Positions 63,619-64,000 of a DNA stretch of 64,000 bases are shown here, in pieces (within the stretch, counting starts at the first letter, position 1; every line of letters starts with the position of its first letter). The stretch is from assembly GCF_004364645.1 (NCBI RefSeq), contig NZ_SOAW01000004.1:43063-107062 (forward strand), read 5' to 3'. The position numbers and the translations under genes are program-made. The stretch comes from Naumannella halotolerans. GTDB lineage: Bacteria > Actinomycetota > Actinomycetes > Propionibacteriales > Propionibacteriaceae. A model generated the notes under the pieces. It did no database searches, was not told where the DNA came from, and saw only the letters and a program-made list of their open reading frames with translations.

Positions 63619-63780
63619 TGAACCACCCGACGACTCGCCACCCGGTGAACCACCCGACGACTCGCCACCCGCTGAACCACCCGACGACTCGCCACCCGCT
63701 GAACCACCCAGCGGCCTCGCCACCAGCTGAACCACCAGGCGACCTCGCCACCCGATGAACCCCCACACCACCCGCCACCC
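63619..63780. repeat. 27-bp tandem array
   Basis: Units starting TGAACCACCCGACGACTCGC lie at 63619-63645, 63646-63672 and 63673-63699, with more diverged units to about 63780. On the minus strand the array would read as Gly-Gly-Ser-Ala-Gly-Gly-Glu-Ser-Ser repeats. No ribosome-binding site or family feature supports translation. No gene is seen between pknB and the window-end element. Confidence 0.82.
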
Positions 63781-63850
63781 GCTGACCCACCGGCACCAGC
63801 GTCAACAAGCAGCGCTGGCGGTCCCGGGAGATCGCCGGCCCACCAACAAG

Positions 63851-63902
63851 ACAAACGTCACACTCGATCCACGTTTCACCGCGACACGCCACACGGAAGG
63901 CC
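63851..63902. repeat. Truncated second copy of the 63419 palindromic repeat
   Basis: ACAAACGTCACACTCGAT (63851-63868) and the following 34 bp match the left arm and loop of the 63419-63500 element with three substitutions. Similarity stops at 63902, ten bases before the inverted-repeat-like end of the putative insertion element, and the right arm is missing. Confidence 0.7.
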
Positions 63903-63911
63903 ACCTGGGGT

Positions 63912-64000
63912 TGACCCTGTTTGACGGACACCTTGTTGGCGGGCCTGCGGGTCTGCCGGAGAGGATGTCTGTTATGGCGTCGAAGAAGCGGAAGTCGTAT
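63912..64000 (+). mobile_element. Left end of a probable IS3-type insertion element
   Basis: TGACCCTGTTTGACGGACAC at 63912-63931 resembles the terminal inverted repeats of IS3-family elements in actinobacteria, which begin TGA or TGG and contain GGACA. A small basic protein starts 42 bp further on. Only the first 89 bp are in the window, so family and completeness cannot be confirmed. Confidence 0.5.
63974..64000 (+). CDS. Start of a probable transposase OrfA, cut by the window edge
   Basis: Nine codons (MASKKRKSY) are visible from ATG 63974, with GGAGAGG nine bases upstream. The basic start is typical of IS3-type OrfA proteins, which usually continue with a TPEF/Y-x-R helix-turn-helix. An in-frame ATG at 63965 touches the ribosome-binding site and is less likely. 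The call depends mostly on the adjoining terminal repeat-like sequence. Confidence 0.45.

Noticed and set aside
63517..63771. Minus-strand frame coding GGSAGGESS repeats
   Set aside because: Open only because of the 27-bp array; no start signal and no flanking domain.
63163..63780. CRISPR array
   Set aside because: The repeats are directly adjacent without unique spacers and no cas genes are in the window.

Overview
The window is high-GC actinobacterial chromosome, most likely from the Propionibacteriales (family Propionibacteriaceae; inference from gene content, not from any search). Diagnostic genes are two WhiB-type Fe-S proteins, a bacterial proteasome activator (Bpa), an LCP cell-wall ligase, a GTP-type PEP carboxykinase, a PASTA-domain kinase and the fhaA-fhaB-pstP-rodA-pbpA-pknB operon. 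Many genes appear leaderless: a TANNNT -10 box lies 6-8 nt before the start codon.

Layout. (1) 1-5395: the right end of an actinobacterial integrative and conjugative element (AICE, pSAM2-like): FtsK/Tra translocase, WhiB-like protein, HUH replication initiator, excisionase and tyrosine integrase, abutting the 3' end of tRNA-Arg(ACG). Its left end is outside the window. (2) 5.8-14 kb: PEP carboxykinase, a DUF418 membrane protein divergent from a TetR regulator with two palindromic operators, tRNA-Ser(GCT), a cutinase-like hydrolase, an LCP protein, a small membrane protein and tRNA-Ser(TGA). (3) 14-19.5 kb: a quinone oxidoreductase, then a stretch with several disrupted genes (MFS transporter, AbgT-type transporter, AbgB-like M20 hydrolase) around an intact bpa gene. 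(4) 19.8-31 kb: WhiB-HTH regulator, HAD phosphatase, serS, PAP2-diacylglycerol kinase fusion, SPFH plus zinc-ribbon pair, pheA, DUF2510 protein and a GT-C mannosyltransferase-like protein. (5) 31-39.5 kb: arginine deiminase, rhodanese, Fpg/Nei glycosylase, aat, EcsC-like protein, a VOC-SGNH fusion, PEBP and an LssY_C membrane protein. (6) 40-45.8 kb: pabA-type amidotransferase and a sulfate/thiosulfate ABC operon whose binding-protein gene carries an in-frame amber codon, then PPK2. (7) 45.9-52.3 kb: an amidohydrolase and an oleA-oleBC-oleD operon for long-chain olefin synthesis. (8) 52.5-63 kb: tRNA-Leu(CAG), XRE regulator, DUF480-methyltransferase, and the Ser/Thr phosphorylation and cell-elongation operon. 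(9) 63-64 kb: non-coding tandem arrays and a palindromic repeat family, ending in the left edge of what looks like an IS3-type element.

How the parts fit. PknB, PstP, FhaA and FhaB form a phospho-signalling module that controls RodA and PbpA in septal or lateral wall synthesis; the LCP protein and GT-C enzyme also serve the envelope. OleA, OleBC and OleD would condense two acyl-CoAs, reduce the product, close a beta-lactone and decarboxylate it to an internal olefin. The CysTWA importer has intact permeases and ATPase but an interrupted binding protein. Recurrent features outside genes are inverted repeats with about 35-nt loops at three convergent gene junctions and several tandem arrays. 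The number of frame and stop defects in 15.3-18.5 kb and at 41.2 kb suggests either real gene decay or local sequence errors; the AbgT gene also lacks an internal segment, which favours real decay there.
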